From: Pohlia nutans | Taxonomy: Eukaryota > Streptophyta > Bryopsida > Bryales > Mniaceae | Reading direction: 5' to 3' | Assembly: GCA_022496805.1 (NCBI GenBank) | Contig: CM040085.1 | Location: 43,863,811-43,927,810 of the forward strand | DNA length: 64,000 nucleotides | Shown: in pieces, positions 12,001 through 22,697 of the stretch | Layout: each line of letters opens with the position of its first letter | How positions within the stretch are numbered: the first letter of the stretch is position 1 | The notes under the pieces: model-generated | The model's database searches: none | What the model saw: only the letters and a program-made list of their open reading frames with translations | Told to the model about the DNA's origin: nothing | Program-made: the position numbers and the translations under genes

Positions 12001-13616
12001 AAAGTGAGTATTCATTTATGTTTAGGCAACGTGTTGGCATTTTGTTGATGATTTTTTAATGAATGAATTATATCTAATATTAAGTTTGATGGTGTATAGG
12101 TTGGACAAGGTCGTACAAAGATGTTTGAGGGCTTGCGAGTGACTTCAGATACACGTGCTGCTATCGATCTTCTCATTGCCGATGTACCAGAGGACTTACC
12201 CGTGCCTGGGATTTCTAAACCAGCCAATTTTGTTCCATCATGGAATATGTGGCCTGAATCATATTTCTATGATATTTTTGAGGTTGCAGATGAAAATATT
12301 CACGATGATGGGGCGTTTCTTCTTTTCTATCCAGATAATGTTCAATTGAGAGTAGAGATTGCTGGGGTTTGCACTACTTTTCACTTCAAGTTATACACAG
12401 ATTGGTGGGGTTTCAATTCACTTCCGTTGGTATCTTCTTCAGATCCAACATGCACGGTACATATTTGAATTGTCATGTATTTTTTTAATCACTTTCATGC
12501 CATGTTGTCATCAAATTCCTCATGTTCACTGCATGCTCTGTATTGCTCAGACAAAGTGCTTTTGGACTGCTTTATTGGTCTGCCAATATCCTCGAAATTC
12601 TCTAGCAAAGCAATCTGCATTCTCATTTAGGTCAAATCCTGAATTACTTGATGTTGGGATTAATCTAAATGACAATGGAATCGTACACAACTACACGGAT
12701 CACGAGTCTTTGACAATGAATGGAAGTAATCCATGGAGAGGGCCTCGTCAAAAGCATCTCTGCCTACTTCAACAATTCATTGAAACTTGCACAACACCAG
12801 GCGATGTTGTTGTGGACTTCTCTGCATCGACTGGTTAGTCATTGCATGTATTTTATTTTTTGTCTTTATTAATTGTTTTCTTGATTATTCTAGTACATAT
12901 AAATTCATTTTTAACAACTGCAATCAATGTTTATTTTCCAGGTGCAGCTACTCAAGCTTGCCTCAACTCTGGTAGAAACTACTTTGGGTTTGAAGACGAT
13001 GAGGCTATCTTCAAGGTTGTTCTAGAACCTCTTATAACTGTGAAGACTCCACTTATGACATCCAAAGATGTGGATAAACCGGTGGCCAAAAAAGATCTTC
13101 AAGGAGGATTTGAAGATGTTGCGAGGATGATTCAGCCTCCAAAGCGTCGAAAGCACAACAAGTAAGTGCATGTAAGTGACCTACTCAATTAATTCTATAC
13201 TTTTTGGTCATTTTCCTCTTTCCAAATTTCAATTTGCACATAATTACATGGTAATGTTTTTTTGTTGTTGATTTATTCTTCATACTATGTCAATGTTATC
13301 ATCTCATGACTATTGTGCATGTTTATATTTTAGATGTACCGAGGAATTTTTATCGCCTAAACGTCCATTTTTTGGACGTGCTGATTTCTATCCAAGCCCA
13401 CCACAGTTGTATTGTCTTCTTCCTTATATTGAACCACTTGCTTCTGTCCTAGCTAGACAGCCACCATCTCCAAAAAATCAACGTAGTCCAGCAATAGAGA
13501 ATAATAGTACAATGCCATTTGTTGACGATTTTGCTACAGAAGCTAGTACAGATTCATCTGATAGTGAATGTGATGAACCACGTGGTATTGATCTTAGCAG
13601 TGATTCAGAATTATAG
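9025..13616 (+). pseudogene. ParB-like domain fused to beta-class N4/N6 DNA methyltransferase-like protein (MULE-borne)
   Basis: Exon blocks are 9025-9704, 9791-9980, 10070-10259, 10378-10592, 10692-10912, 11277-12003, 12100-12456, 12551-12833, 12942-13161 and 13334-13616. The first block holds a ParB/Srx-like signature (FFVWDGNHRLRAW). The middle is helical, with a Lys/Ala coiled-coil-like stretch (TTKEAKKAQRVALKEARRAE). The last third matches N4/N6 methyltransferases in beta-class order: a motif IV-like IDLLIADVPEDLP, then QKHLCLLQQFIE, then a SAM-binding motif I-like GDVVVDFSASTGAATQ and NYFGFEDDEAIF. A Ser/Asp-rich tail ends the protein. Catalytic DPPY/W is DVPE and FxGxG is SASTG, so activity is doubtful. 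Breaks: TAA at 9613, splice acceptor AG changed to AA at 9789-9790, a frameshift and TAG in the third block, a 10-bp tandem duplication at 11453-11472, and a frameshift near 11850. The methyltransferase end itself is open. The start could lie further upstream. Confidence 0.75.
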
Positions 13617-13954
13617 TTATTTTGATTTGTGGGAGATTATTTATCTTTTCCATCTTTTGATGGTTTTCTTGTTGATTTGTTTTCTTTCCATTCATATTTA
13701 TAATGAGGTGAGACTAAAAGAGCCACTACCTACATATTAGCTATTGCAAATTGATGAATTTATCAAATGCTTTGAATGTTTTCATTGTTTTGAAGCTTTT
13801 GAATGTTTTTACTACGCGGGAACAAGTCCTTCAAGGCACGGCAATAGGTCCTTTTATTACATGCATTAACTTAAATTTTTTTTATTACACTCTGAAACCA
13901 CAGTACGTAATAGGAGGTGCTTCATAAAAAAAATTGCAGAATTTTTTTCCAAAA

Positions 13955-13994
13955 TCTCCGCTCATTGCTCACCGCTCACATAATAGCATTTCCC
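13955..13994 (-). repeat. Right terminal inverted repeat of the MULE
   Basis: Reverse complement of the left core with one mismatch (13955-13977), followed by a weakly conserved outer segment to 13994 and then the second copy of the target duplication. Confidence 0.8.
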
Positions 13995-15131
13995 ATATTT
14001 GTGTGTTGCACCACTTTTGGCGTATCAAACAACTTTGTGGACGAGTTGTTGAAGTTATTGCAGGAGTCAATATTGCCCAAGGGCAACACGCTTCCGAAAA
14101 CATTTCACGAAGCGAAGTGTTTGTTGATGAAATTGGGGTTGTCCTACAACTCCATACATGCGTGTAGAGATGGGTGTTGTTTATTTCGGAAAGAATTGGA
14201 AGATGCAACGGAGGGCCCAATATGCCACAAATCTCGATACGTAGACAACTCCAAAACAATACCGGTCAAAGTATTGAGACATTTTCCGTTGATCCCTCGT
14301 TTGCGAAGAATGTACAGTTGCACACGGCTAGCGGAGCTCATGAAGTGGCACGTGGACGGAAAGAGCAAGGACAAGGTGATGAGATCCGTGGTTGACTCAA
14401 AGGCATGGAATCACGTGAATAGTACATGGCCGGAGTTTGCAAAAGAAGGACGTAACGTTCGGCTAGGCTTGGCACTAGATGGCGTGAACCCATTCCGGAA
14501 CCAAAGTCTTAGCCACTCGACGTGGCCCGTGGTCATGCTAAACTACAATCTCCCCCCTTGGCTAGTGACCAAAAACTTCTTTATGATGCTCACGCTACTA
14601 ATACCCGGAAAAGAAAGTGTGACGGACAAGAATGTGGATGTGTATCTGGCACCATTAATAGAGGAGCTGCAAGAGCTATGGGAAGGGACCGATTGCGTGG
14701 ATGGATCGCAAAAAAACTCCGGCGACAAAACATTCAAGCTACGAGGTATGCTATTGTGGACAGTGAACGATTTTCCGGCATACGGATTGATTTCTGGCCA
14801 AGTCACGAAAGAACACAAGGCGTGTCCCGTGTGTGGCCCCAACGTAGTAACTCGGCGCTCGAAAGCACTAAAGAAGAATGTGTACCTTGGGCATAGACGG
14901 CATTTGCCGATGGCGCACCAATGGAGGCGACAAAGGGCCAATTTTGATAGCCAACCCGACATGCGACCTCCACCACGAAGGATGAGCGGTCGAGAGCACT
15001 TGGCGTTTGCGAATGCTCGAGAAGAATGGACAAGCAAGATCCATGCGAATGAAAGACCACAAACGCCGGACCCTGTACATGAACACGGAGTGAAGAGAAG
15101 GACATGTCTTTTTGACCTTCCCTATTGGAAA

Positions 15132-15376
15132 GTACGTGTATCTAACGCAGTCTTGTACAATGACATGACTGTACACAGTGATGTTGTCATGTGTGGACTC
15201 TAAATTCTGACTGAATGCAGTGATTTGTCATGGAATATGACTGTGCACAGTGCTATTCTGATTCTTGGATTCCAGTTTAGGACTCAATGCAGTGATGTGA
15301 CGCGGAATGTGACTGCACACAGCGATGATGTGCGTTCATGTAATCTAATATGTGACTCTGTGGAGTCACTGTACAG
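15132..15376 (+). repeat. TNP2 intron built of CACTA subterminal-type motifs
   Basis: This 245-bp intron contains at least three degenerate copies of TGACTG-x-(G/C)-CACAGTGATG-like units, the same words that make up the subterminal region at 17940-18595. In En/Spm such motifs bind the second element-encoded protein (TNPA). Binding here is inferred. Confidence 0.6.
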
Positions 15377-16275
15377 GATCTTCTAATCCGACACACGTTG
15401 GATGTCATGCACTGTGAAAAAAACATTGTCGAGAATATTATGAAGACCATATTCGGAGAGAAGGACACCCTCGGAGCGCGTCTCGATATGAAGGAAGCGG
15501 GTATACGCAAACATCTATGGCCCGTACGTGGAAAGAAACAAGGCAGCGTCATGTTACCTCGGTCATCATACGTTCTTACGAAAGAAGAGCGTAAGGTCTT
15601 TGTAGACCAAGTGCGTTCCTTGCGAACCCCCTCTTAGTACGTCGAGCAGCTAAAGAAGCGTGTGAACACGGATGGGCAAATTAAAGGCCTTAAATCACAT
15701 GACTACCATGTCCTCCTCCAGCAGGTGTTGCCACTGTGTGTGCGCACTACATTGACGAAGGAAGTTCGGACGGCAATAATCATGTTGAGCCGAGTATTCC
15801 GGAGGATATGTGCAAAGACCATCGATCCGAAGGCTATAGAAGATATGAAATGCGAAGCGGTCATCGCATTATGCATGTTGGAGAAGGAGTTCCCACCGTC
15901 ATTCTTCGACATTATGAGCCACTTGGTGTTGCACCTCGTGGAGGAAGTGGAAATCTGTGGTCCCGTTCATACACGATGGATGTACCCTATTGAGAGGTAT
16001 TTGAAGACACTCAAAGGCTACGTTCGAAATCGAACTCGACCAGAGGGTTGCATGGCCGAAGGCTATGCTATAGTTGAGGCATTGGGATTTTGCACCGAGT
16101 ATATGCAAGAGTATACGACTACTACTCGAAGAGTATGGGACGATAAAGAAGACCCTTCAATGTACGACGACATCCTCGAAGGCAACGAGCGCCCTCGCTA
16201 TCTGTCACCGAACCTCCGAGGATGGATTCACGAGTTCGTGGTGACCAACGCGGCACCATTGGAAGATTGGAGGAG

Positions 16276-16581
16276 GTGAGTTCACATCACCAGGGAATAT
16301 GAATGTTGTTGTGGACAATGTGACTACATTCAGTGATGGCAATGATATCTGTGACTGCCCCCAATGTCTTCCGCAACGGCCGCTCGTGATATCAGTGACT
16401 ACCCCCAGAGATGTTAGTGACTGCCTCCAGTGAGACCACTAGATCTGCACCCAGTGATGCAGTGGTTGCCACGAGCAGCCATGTTATGGACTATATATAT
16501 ACGTTCTAAATCCTGAAGATTCTGTGAAGATGTACGTGACCATATTTAACTCTTCTGTCCTATAGGTGACACGAGGATGAC
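16276..16581 (+). repeat. Second TNP2 intron with GTGACTGCC/CAGTGATG motifs
   Basis: The donor GTGAGT follows GGAGGAG. The interior repeats GTGACTACATTCAGTGATG, GTGACTGCC and CCCAGTGATGCAGTGG. The acceptor is uncertain: CCTATAG at 16565 or a site just before ATGGCATG at 16582. Confidence 0.5.
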
Positions 16582-17892
16582 ATGGCATGTCGGGAAGCGG
16601 AGCGTCACGAGTATAGGCGCAAGAAGCGGAAGGCTAGGGTAGTGAACCCTTCGGAGATGTGCGACGAAGATTTCCACGTCTGGTTTCCAAAGGCTGTGAT
16701 ACGGGCTATAGAAGATGGGGACGAGGAGGTCCCCGAAGACGTGAGGGCCTTGATTCTACCTCCATCGGACGTAGCCAAGTCGTATCGATCCATGTATGCA
16801 TGGAAACCACCTCCGTGTCCGGAGTGCAGAGACGCAATTGACAACCGCGGACTCGGGGGTAGCCGCAACCTTTCGACAACTTTGTCGCGCGGGTACCAAG
16901 GATACAAATCTTCGGGCTGCGGAGTTGGAGTACATAGGATGGGTGGAGGAAATCCTTTCAGTGGACTATGGACAGTTTGAGGTGGTGGTCCTCTACTGCA
17001 ATTGGGTGGTTGCAAACATGAGAGGAGATGGCGCCACCATGAAACGCGATGATTACGGTTTCACTACCGTGAACTTTGAGAGATTAATCCCATACTCTGC
17101 ACAGTCATTTGCCTTCCCGCTCCACATCGAACAGGTTTTTTTTGCACCGGATGTGGCCAAGCGTAGATGGAAAGTTGTGTTGCGTAGTGAACCACGAGGA
17201 GTTCGTTTATTCTCGAACCACCAACTCATGGATGAAGTACAATGCATATCATTGGGGAGAACATGTGATTTTCCCGGACTCGAAGCCACAGACCTAGATT
17301 CGGATCTCATACCGAAAACACCTATTTTGAGCGATGCAGTGGAAGTAGCCCCGGAGGTGGTTGCTAAAGCATTAGAACGCCTCAGACAAGACGAAACATC
17401 GGTACATGATTTAGAGTATTGTGACTCAGACCAGGATTGATCGAGTCCCCGTTCAATCACATACAGTTGTGAAAATTTCCATTCGATGGATATATCTATA
17501 TATATATATATATATATACACATATATTCACACGTACATGTTTAATTAGCACCCTCATGTCTTGGCCACATAACACACATTCATTTCAACCTCTCAAACC
17601 GATAATTTGCACACTTCTCACGTCAGTTGCAAACTACTACATGGACGGTCAGAATTATAAAACCGGCAATAACTCTTTCCCATATTTCTTCCTAATGTGA
17701 CCCCCCCCCCCTTTCCCCACTTAATCAAGTAAATGAATATTTTATTTGCACAATTATTAAAATAATATACATGGCCAAATCCTAATTACCGTAAGCTAAA
17801 TGAAAAACTACTCAATTTTGGACACAAATTCTCACTATAAAATACATAACCTAAAACCCTCATACTATACAGTGATTGAGAGGGCCAAAATA

Positions 17893-18443
17893 CATGTAAA
17901 CTGTCTCGGGCAGTGTTTATAATCTTGGCTGCCCAAAAAAAATATATATGACTATAGGAAAAATGTAACTACAAAATATGACTAGGAGAAAAGTGTGACT
18001 GTCAAATATGACTGGGCGTTACCCAGGAACGTTCTCATTCGTTCCCTACGAAGATATACGACGCTCCCACCCACTTACATGTAAACTGTCTCGGGTAGTG
18101 TTTATAATCTTGGGCTGCCCCAAAAAATATATATATGACTGTAGGAAAAATGTGACTGCAAAATATGACTAGGAGAAAAATGTGACTGCCAAATATGACT
18201 GGGCGTTCCCCAGGAACGTTCCCATTCGTTCCCTACGAAGATATACGACGCTCCCACCCACTTACATGTAAACTGTCTCGGGCAGTGTTTTTAATCTTAG
18301 GCTGCCCCCAAAAAAAAAATGACTGTAGGGAAAATGTGACTGCAAAATATGACTAGGAGAAAAATGTGACTGCCAAATATGATTGGGCGTTCCCCAGGAA
18401 CGTTCCCATTCGTTCCCTACAAAAATATACGACCCTCCCACCC
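17893..18443 (+). repeat. Three tandem copies of a 185-187 bp CACTA subterminal unit
   Basis: Units beginning TACATGTAAACTGTCTCGGG start at 17891, 18076 and 18263. Each contains several (A/G)TGACTG words and a CCCAGGAACGTTCCCATTCG segment. The third unit degenerates near 18443. A TA microsatellite lies just upstream at about 17492-17520, and a run of ten C residues at 17701. Confidence 0.85.
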
Positions 18444-18612
18444 ACTTTATACGGTACAGCTGGCAAATATGACTGCAGAATATGACTGCCAGTCACACTG
18501 TCAAATTTGGCCGCCGCCGACAATTTTGCCCTCGCAGAACGTGACTGCCGGCAGTCGCCTGTCACCCCCAGTCACATTCTCCCAGTCATAAAAGTACCGG
18601 AATGGCGTAGTG
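18444..18612 (+). repeat. Terminal part of the CACTA element
   Basis: Closely spaced GACTGC(C)/CAGTCA words occur in both orientations, ending in GGCGTAGTG. The final TAGTG at 18608-18612 is the expected CACTA terminus. The sequence GGAATGGC ... GCCATTCC around it is an inverted repeat. Confidence 0.65.
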
Positions 18613-18780
18613 GGCCATTCCCCTAGTCTTTTGTAACTTTGTTTTGGTACACTTTGTCCAAAGGACATCAAACACTTTGTGATTCACTTCCTCTCCAAAG
18701 ATCATCAAATGCCTTTCAAAATTTTTTGCTTTGAGTAGTAATTTATTGGCAAATTTTGGCATTATCACTATAAAACAACG

Positions 18781-20870
18781 TACGGTACCCACCAACAAGT
18801 TTACATTCAAATTTTGGAACTCCAAGTGCCAGTGGAAAAAAGTGCAACTTTGAAAAATTATATCTCCCAGTTTACAACTCCAAACTTCACGAAACTGTCA
18901 CATGTTTGTTTAGAAACAAGTTGACTACATTCTAGGTGTCATTAGTATGCAAATTTGAGCCATGTATCTAAGAAAAATCAGATTGCATTTATTGCACCCC
19001 AAGTTGTGTTTTTAGCTCCTACAAAGTGAAGTGACAACATCCATTCTTCTTGAGCCAACACACTTGAGATTTTTGTGAGTTTGAGCTTCATATATGGATC
19101 TCCAACAACCTTTCAACAAAAACATACTTCGTTCAAGCAATGTGGTAGCTTGTGGATACATTGTGAGTGCTTTGGTGAGTAGTTCCAATTTTAGTGGTTT
19201 TGTTTCTTGAGCTTGCAACTTTGCACAAATAGTAGAATTGGAAGGATTCATTGCTTCTTTAGAATTTTGGTGGACATAACATCAACTGGAAAAAAAGAAT
19301 TCACTCAAATTTATAAGTGTTGATGCTCCAGTTTACAATTCAAATGGTCTTGGATAGCTTCATGTGATGATATGGTTTGGTGGTCATGCTGTGCTGATGA
19401 ATTGAGATGGTATGGTAATGTTGTCTTGATTAATTCAAATGGTATGGTCATGATATTGAGTTCAGATGTTCATGATTGAATTCACATGCTCTTGACTTGT
19501 TCACATTAATTAGATTGAACATCTTCCTAGTTCGGTAGTTCCTGGAGTAGTGCAAAAGTATATTTACTTCTAAAAGGTTTTTGAAATAAGAGGTGTTTTG
19601 ATTTTGACTTCACTGGTGCTGCTGTTGGTGGGTTTCAGAGCTATGAAGACTAGAATATTGAGTGAGGATGAGAGGGGGATGATTGTTGGTATGCGTACTG
19701 CTAGCATGTCAACACATCGTATTGCAGCAGAATTAGGAATGACACAATCCTAATTCTGTTTGGAAGAATTTTCAAGAGCGTGGAACTATACAACCATTGA
19801 AGTCAAGCGGTAGGCCTTCAAAGCTCAATGTGCGTGACAAGAAGGTGTTTGGCCATATTCTATTTAAGAATCGACGTATACCACTTGCTGCAATTAGAGA
19901 AAAGATGCATATGAAGGTTTCCCCCACCACATTAAAGAAGGCGATGAAGAGTATCGGATTTTCTAACCGGGTTGCTGTAAAGAATCCATTTTTTAGTCAA
20001 GAGCACAAGGCAAGGAGACTGGCGTTTGCCAAAAAACACCGGCATTGAACAACATTTGATTGGAAGAATGTGATATGGACAGATGAATCTTCATTTGAAA
20101 CCTGAAAAAGGTCGAGGCCCGTGAAGGTATGGCGAAAGTCACATGAACGTTTTTTTTTAGATTGTGAAGCACCATCTTTCAAATCTGGTCGTCCATCACT
20201 GATGGTTTGGGGTGCATTCACCGGTTTGACAAGTGCCCACTTGTTATAATCCCATTGGATAGACAAAAAGGTAGGGACTTTGTTGATGTGGTTTATGAAA
20301 GTCGCTTGAGTGGCTTCTACTTCCTCCACAATCACCCTAAGACACTTATACTCATAGAAGATGGTGCCCCGGTGCATCGTAGCAAGGAATCAAGTGATTG
20401 GAGGCAAGCGCATGGCATTAGAAAGCTTTTATGGCCCGCAAACTCTCCCGACTTATACCCTATTGAAAACCTATGGAAAATTGTGAAAGATACTATCCAA
20501 AAGGAAGAGCTACCGAAAAACAAAGAAGAATTAGTCAACACCATTCAAAGGGTATGGGAAGAGGTCTTTAGAGATGATTGAAGTTCTCCTTGCTAGCATG
20601 CCTCACCGTATGAAGGCTGTAAAAAGTTAATGGTGGTAGCACTAGATAGTAGATAGTTTGTCAAAAAATGCTATATTTACATATAAATCTATAAGTTTTC
20701 TGTAAATGCCTAATGTATTAGTAAAGTAGATTTCATTATCTCTCCAACACACTTTGCGGTTTGTGATTTGGATCATTTTTGAGCAAATGGTGGCAATTTG
20801 AAATTGGAGATATGTGCGTTGTTTCTGCAGAATGACTGCTGTGAATGTAAGCTTGTTGGTGGGTATTGTA
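18781..20870 (+). mobile_element. Tc1-like (DD34E) DNA transposon with TA duplications
   Basis: The left end CGGTACCCACCAACAAG (from 18783) and the right end, which reads CAATACCCACCAACAAG on the minus strand (from 20868), form 26-bp inverted repeats with three mismatches. Both sides are flanked by TA (18781-18782 and 20869-20870), the expected Tc1/mariner target. The element is 2.1 kb long and holds one broken Tc1-type transposase. The region before the gene (18.8-19.6 kb) is non-coding. Confidence 0.88.
19643..20581 (+). pseudogene. Tc1-like DD34E transposase, broken
   Basis: The protein starts MKTRILSEDERGMIVGMR. A paired helix-turn-helix follows (MSTHRIAAELGMTQS, then a second at RRIPLAAIREKMHMKVSP). 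The catalytic triad is WTDESSF, LIEDGAPVH and PIENLWKIVKD, with 34 residues between the second D and the E. Breaks: a frameshift near 19755, TGA for probable Trp at about 20046, another TGA near 20103, and a one-base loss near 20223 that shifts FTGFDK. At about 312 codons the length is near normal for the family, so decay is recent or moderate. Plant mariner-like elements are usually DD39D; DD34E is typical of animal, fungal and protist Tc1 elements. Confidence 0.85.
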
Positions 20871-21970
20871 CATCAAATGAGTAATATCATTCAAGAAATT
20901 ATGAAATCATCCACTTTAGCTTTAGTAATTTACATGTTTATTAATACCTATTACCCAAAATTGCTATTTTCTATTGTTAAATTGATCTTAAACATTTATT
21001 TAACATTGGCAAAAGATCACTTCCCAAGAGGCAACCCACTTAGAATCAATAGGGTGGTTTTTCAATCAATAAATGTATGAAGTATTAATATAATAATTAT
21101 CGACAAACATCCAATTTTTAAAATAAAAAGAATCAATGATCAACACAAAAAATATAAATCCAATAAAAATATACTACAATGTATTTTTTTAAAGTAAATA
21201 ATAAAAGTATAAGATCTACAACTATACACCATACAGAGAATGAAAATTGAACACTTCAATGTTGGAAGAGTTTCTGGTTTTAGCCTTTGTACAAATCAAC
21301 ACCAGAAATTACGTGTTTTAACCCTTAACCCCTAAATGACCAAACGACCATTTTATGGTCGCTACCCTTTTTTTACGGGCTACCCGGGATGAAAAATATA
21401 TATTTTTTATAAAAAACGAAAATTCAAATAGAAAATCAAGTTTACTTTCTAACCCAATTCAAATCATGTTAATCCAAGCTAAACTCCACCGAGGAGAATT
21501 TTCAAAGACAAAGACTTCAATATTGTACTAGTGTCATAAAATTTACTATTTCCGAAAACTAGTGATGTTCTCTCCTTTGATTTATTTTTTTGAATTTTAG
21601 CATAGAATGTCTAATTTTAACCAATCATATCAAATTTCAAATCCTAAAAATAAAATTTTTAAATTTGGTGAATATTAAATTGTAAATGCTTCTAAATTCA
21701 TTAAATGAGTATCTAAAACATTCTTAGAAAGTTTGACCGTACGGAGAATTACTAAACATCATGCTTCTCATTTTTTTTAACCCGTATTTGACCTTTTAAT
21801 TGTTCAATTGTGTTTTAGTTGTGATATATTGTTATATATATATAATTATCATGATTATTAATTTTACTTTATATTGAAAAGTGTTTGGTCATTGTTATTT
21901 TGATCAAATGCCACCAAATACATATTACACTATACCGCCACAAAGGGCTTTTGGGCCGTTGAACCCTTAA
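20871..21970. other. AT-rich DNA with one unpaired TTAA-CCCCTAA transposon end
   Basis: At 21325-21337, TTAACCCCTAAATGACC matches the ends of the TTAA-flanked MITE family, but I find no partner end. An ATGGTC ... GACCAT inverted repeat follows. No gene is recognised. Confidence 0.45.
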
Positions 21971-22550
21971 CCCCTAAACGTACTAGGGTGTCCCTGGAAT
22001 TGACAATTTGAGAAAAATCATCATAAAATATTATTTAGAAGAACATTTTGGAATTGATATATAAATGAAAATTCTAGATTTTGAATTTTAGATTCCATCC
22101 ATATGGTTCGATTCACTAATACTATCATCAATATTTAATTATAAAAATTGAAAGTTAAAATTAAAAATTCCTTCTAAATTCGATAACAAACAAAATTTTA
22201 ATATTTTTTGAGTAAAATTTGTTGGAATGAATTTGAAATGAGACACTCTTAAGCATGGTGATTCTTTGAAATTTTTGTGTTTCTTAACTCTATGACCTCA
22301 TTTTTGCAAGGCCACTTTTGAATTGCAGTCAATGCAATTTTGGCTTGGTCAACGACTTGACATACTTCTATATTTGTAATTTTAGAAAAATATGTACTCA
22401 AGTATTACTAAATCCAACCATTAGATAGGACAACAACTTGGTGAAGTATCTCCAAAAATTTGGATGATTTTCATCTAAGCATTGCTGAGAACATAGGGTG
22501 GGTTTGAATCTGTTAGTCGTCCAGAAATTGGACACTGTGATGTTTAGGGG
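21971..22550. mobile_element. TTAA-flanked MITE, copy 1
   Basis: The ends CCCCTAAACGTACTAGGGTG and, on the minus strand, CCCCTAAACATCACAGTGTC are imperfect inverted repeats. Both sides carry TTAA (21967-21970 and 22551-22554). TTAA targets with CCC-starting ends are diagnostic of piggyBac-type (or Kolobok-type) transposition. The element is 580 bp with no coding capacity. Confidence 0.75.
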
Positions 22551-22697
22551 TTAAAGGCCCAACCAACTCCTATGGGATTGATGGATGATTGTTTTCATTC
22601 ATATCACCTTCCTCATGAACCTCTTCACCATGAAACATTTTTTAGAGATACTTCATCAAGTTGCTGTCCTATCCAACAGTTGGATTTGGTGTTATTA

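Larger units (their letters stand above)
242..13994. mobile_element. Giant Mutator-like element (MULE) carrying three genes
   Basis: This 13,753-bp insertion splits the CACTA transposase. It is flanked by ATACTTGTGTG (231-241) and ATATTTGTGTG (13995-14005), an 11-bp target duplication with one mismatch and within the 8-11 bp range of MULEs. The ends carry short inverted repeats. Inside are a MULE transposase on the minus strand near the left end, a small four-exon gene, and a long ParB/DNA-methyltransferase-like gene on the plus strand towards the right end. Deleting the insert plus one duplication copy restores an uninterrupted TNP2 frame, which fixes both boundaries. Non-autonomous MITE-like insertions sit in its interior. 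Capture of a methyltransferase by a MULE is unusual; the known extra-gene MULEs I recall carry Ulp1-type proteases. Confidence 0.88.
14006..17440 (+). pseudogene. CACTA TNP2-like transposase, continuation after the insertion
   Basis: Exons are 14006-15131, 15377-16275 and about 16582-17440. The frame resumes at TTFGVSNNFVDELLKLLQES and covers the TNP2 (Transposase_21) core: a zinc-knuckle-like HACRDGCCLF, LGLALDGVNPF, NFFMMLTLLIPGKES, HKACPVCG, FDLPYWK then LLIRHTLDVMHCEKN across the first intron (donor AAA/GTACGT, acceptor ACAG). Next come RWMYPIERYLKTLKGYVRNR and a C-terminal segment typical of CACTA proteins (VVLYCNWV ... RLFSNHQL). An in-frame TAG lies at 15636, and a frameshift near 16800 joins the frame of MYAW to that ending at 17440. 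Together with 1-241 this is a nearly full-length but broken transposase. Confidence 0.88.
1..18612 (+). mobile_element. CACTA (En/Spm-like) DNA transposon, left end outside window
   Basis: A TNP2-type transposase reading frame runs through both ends of this interval, and the right part has the features of a CACTA 3' end. These are a dense subterminal zone of TGACTG/GTGACTGC motifs (about 17940-18595), then the terminal TAGTG at 18608-18612 expected of this superfamily. The three bases after it (GGC) would be the target duplication, but the left end lies outside the window and cannot be compared. The element is interrupted by a 13.75-kb MULE at 242-13994. The transposase has an in-frame stop and a frameshift, so this copy looks inactive. 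The superfamily call is strong; the exact right end is an inference. Confidence 0.85.

Noticed and set aside
14803..15176. Minus-strand open frames opposite the CACTA transposase
   Set aside because: They are shadows of the TNP2 coding sequence, which has clear conserved motifs on the plus strand.
18353..18591. Opposed open frames within the CACTA subterminal repeats
   Set aside because: They lie entirely in tandem non-coding motifs and repeat with them.
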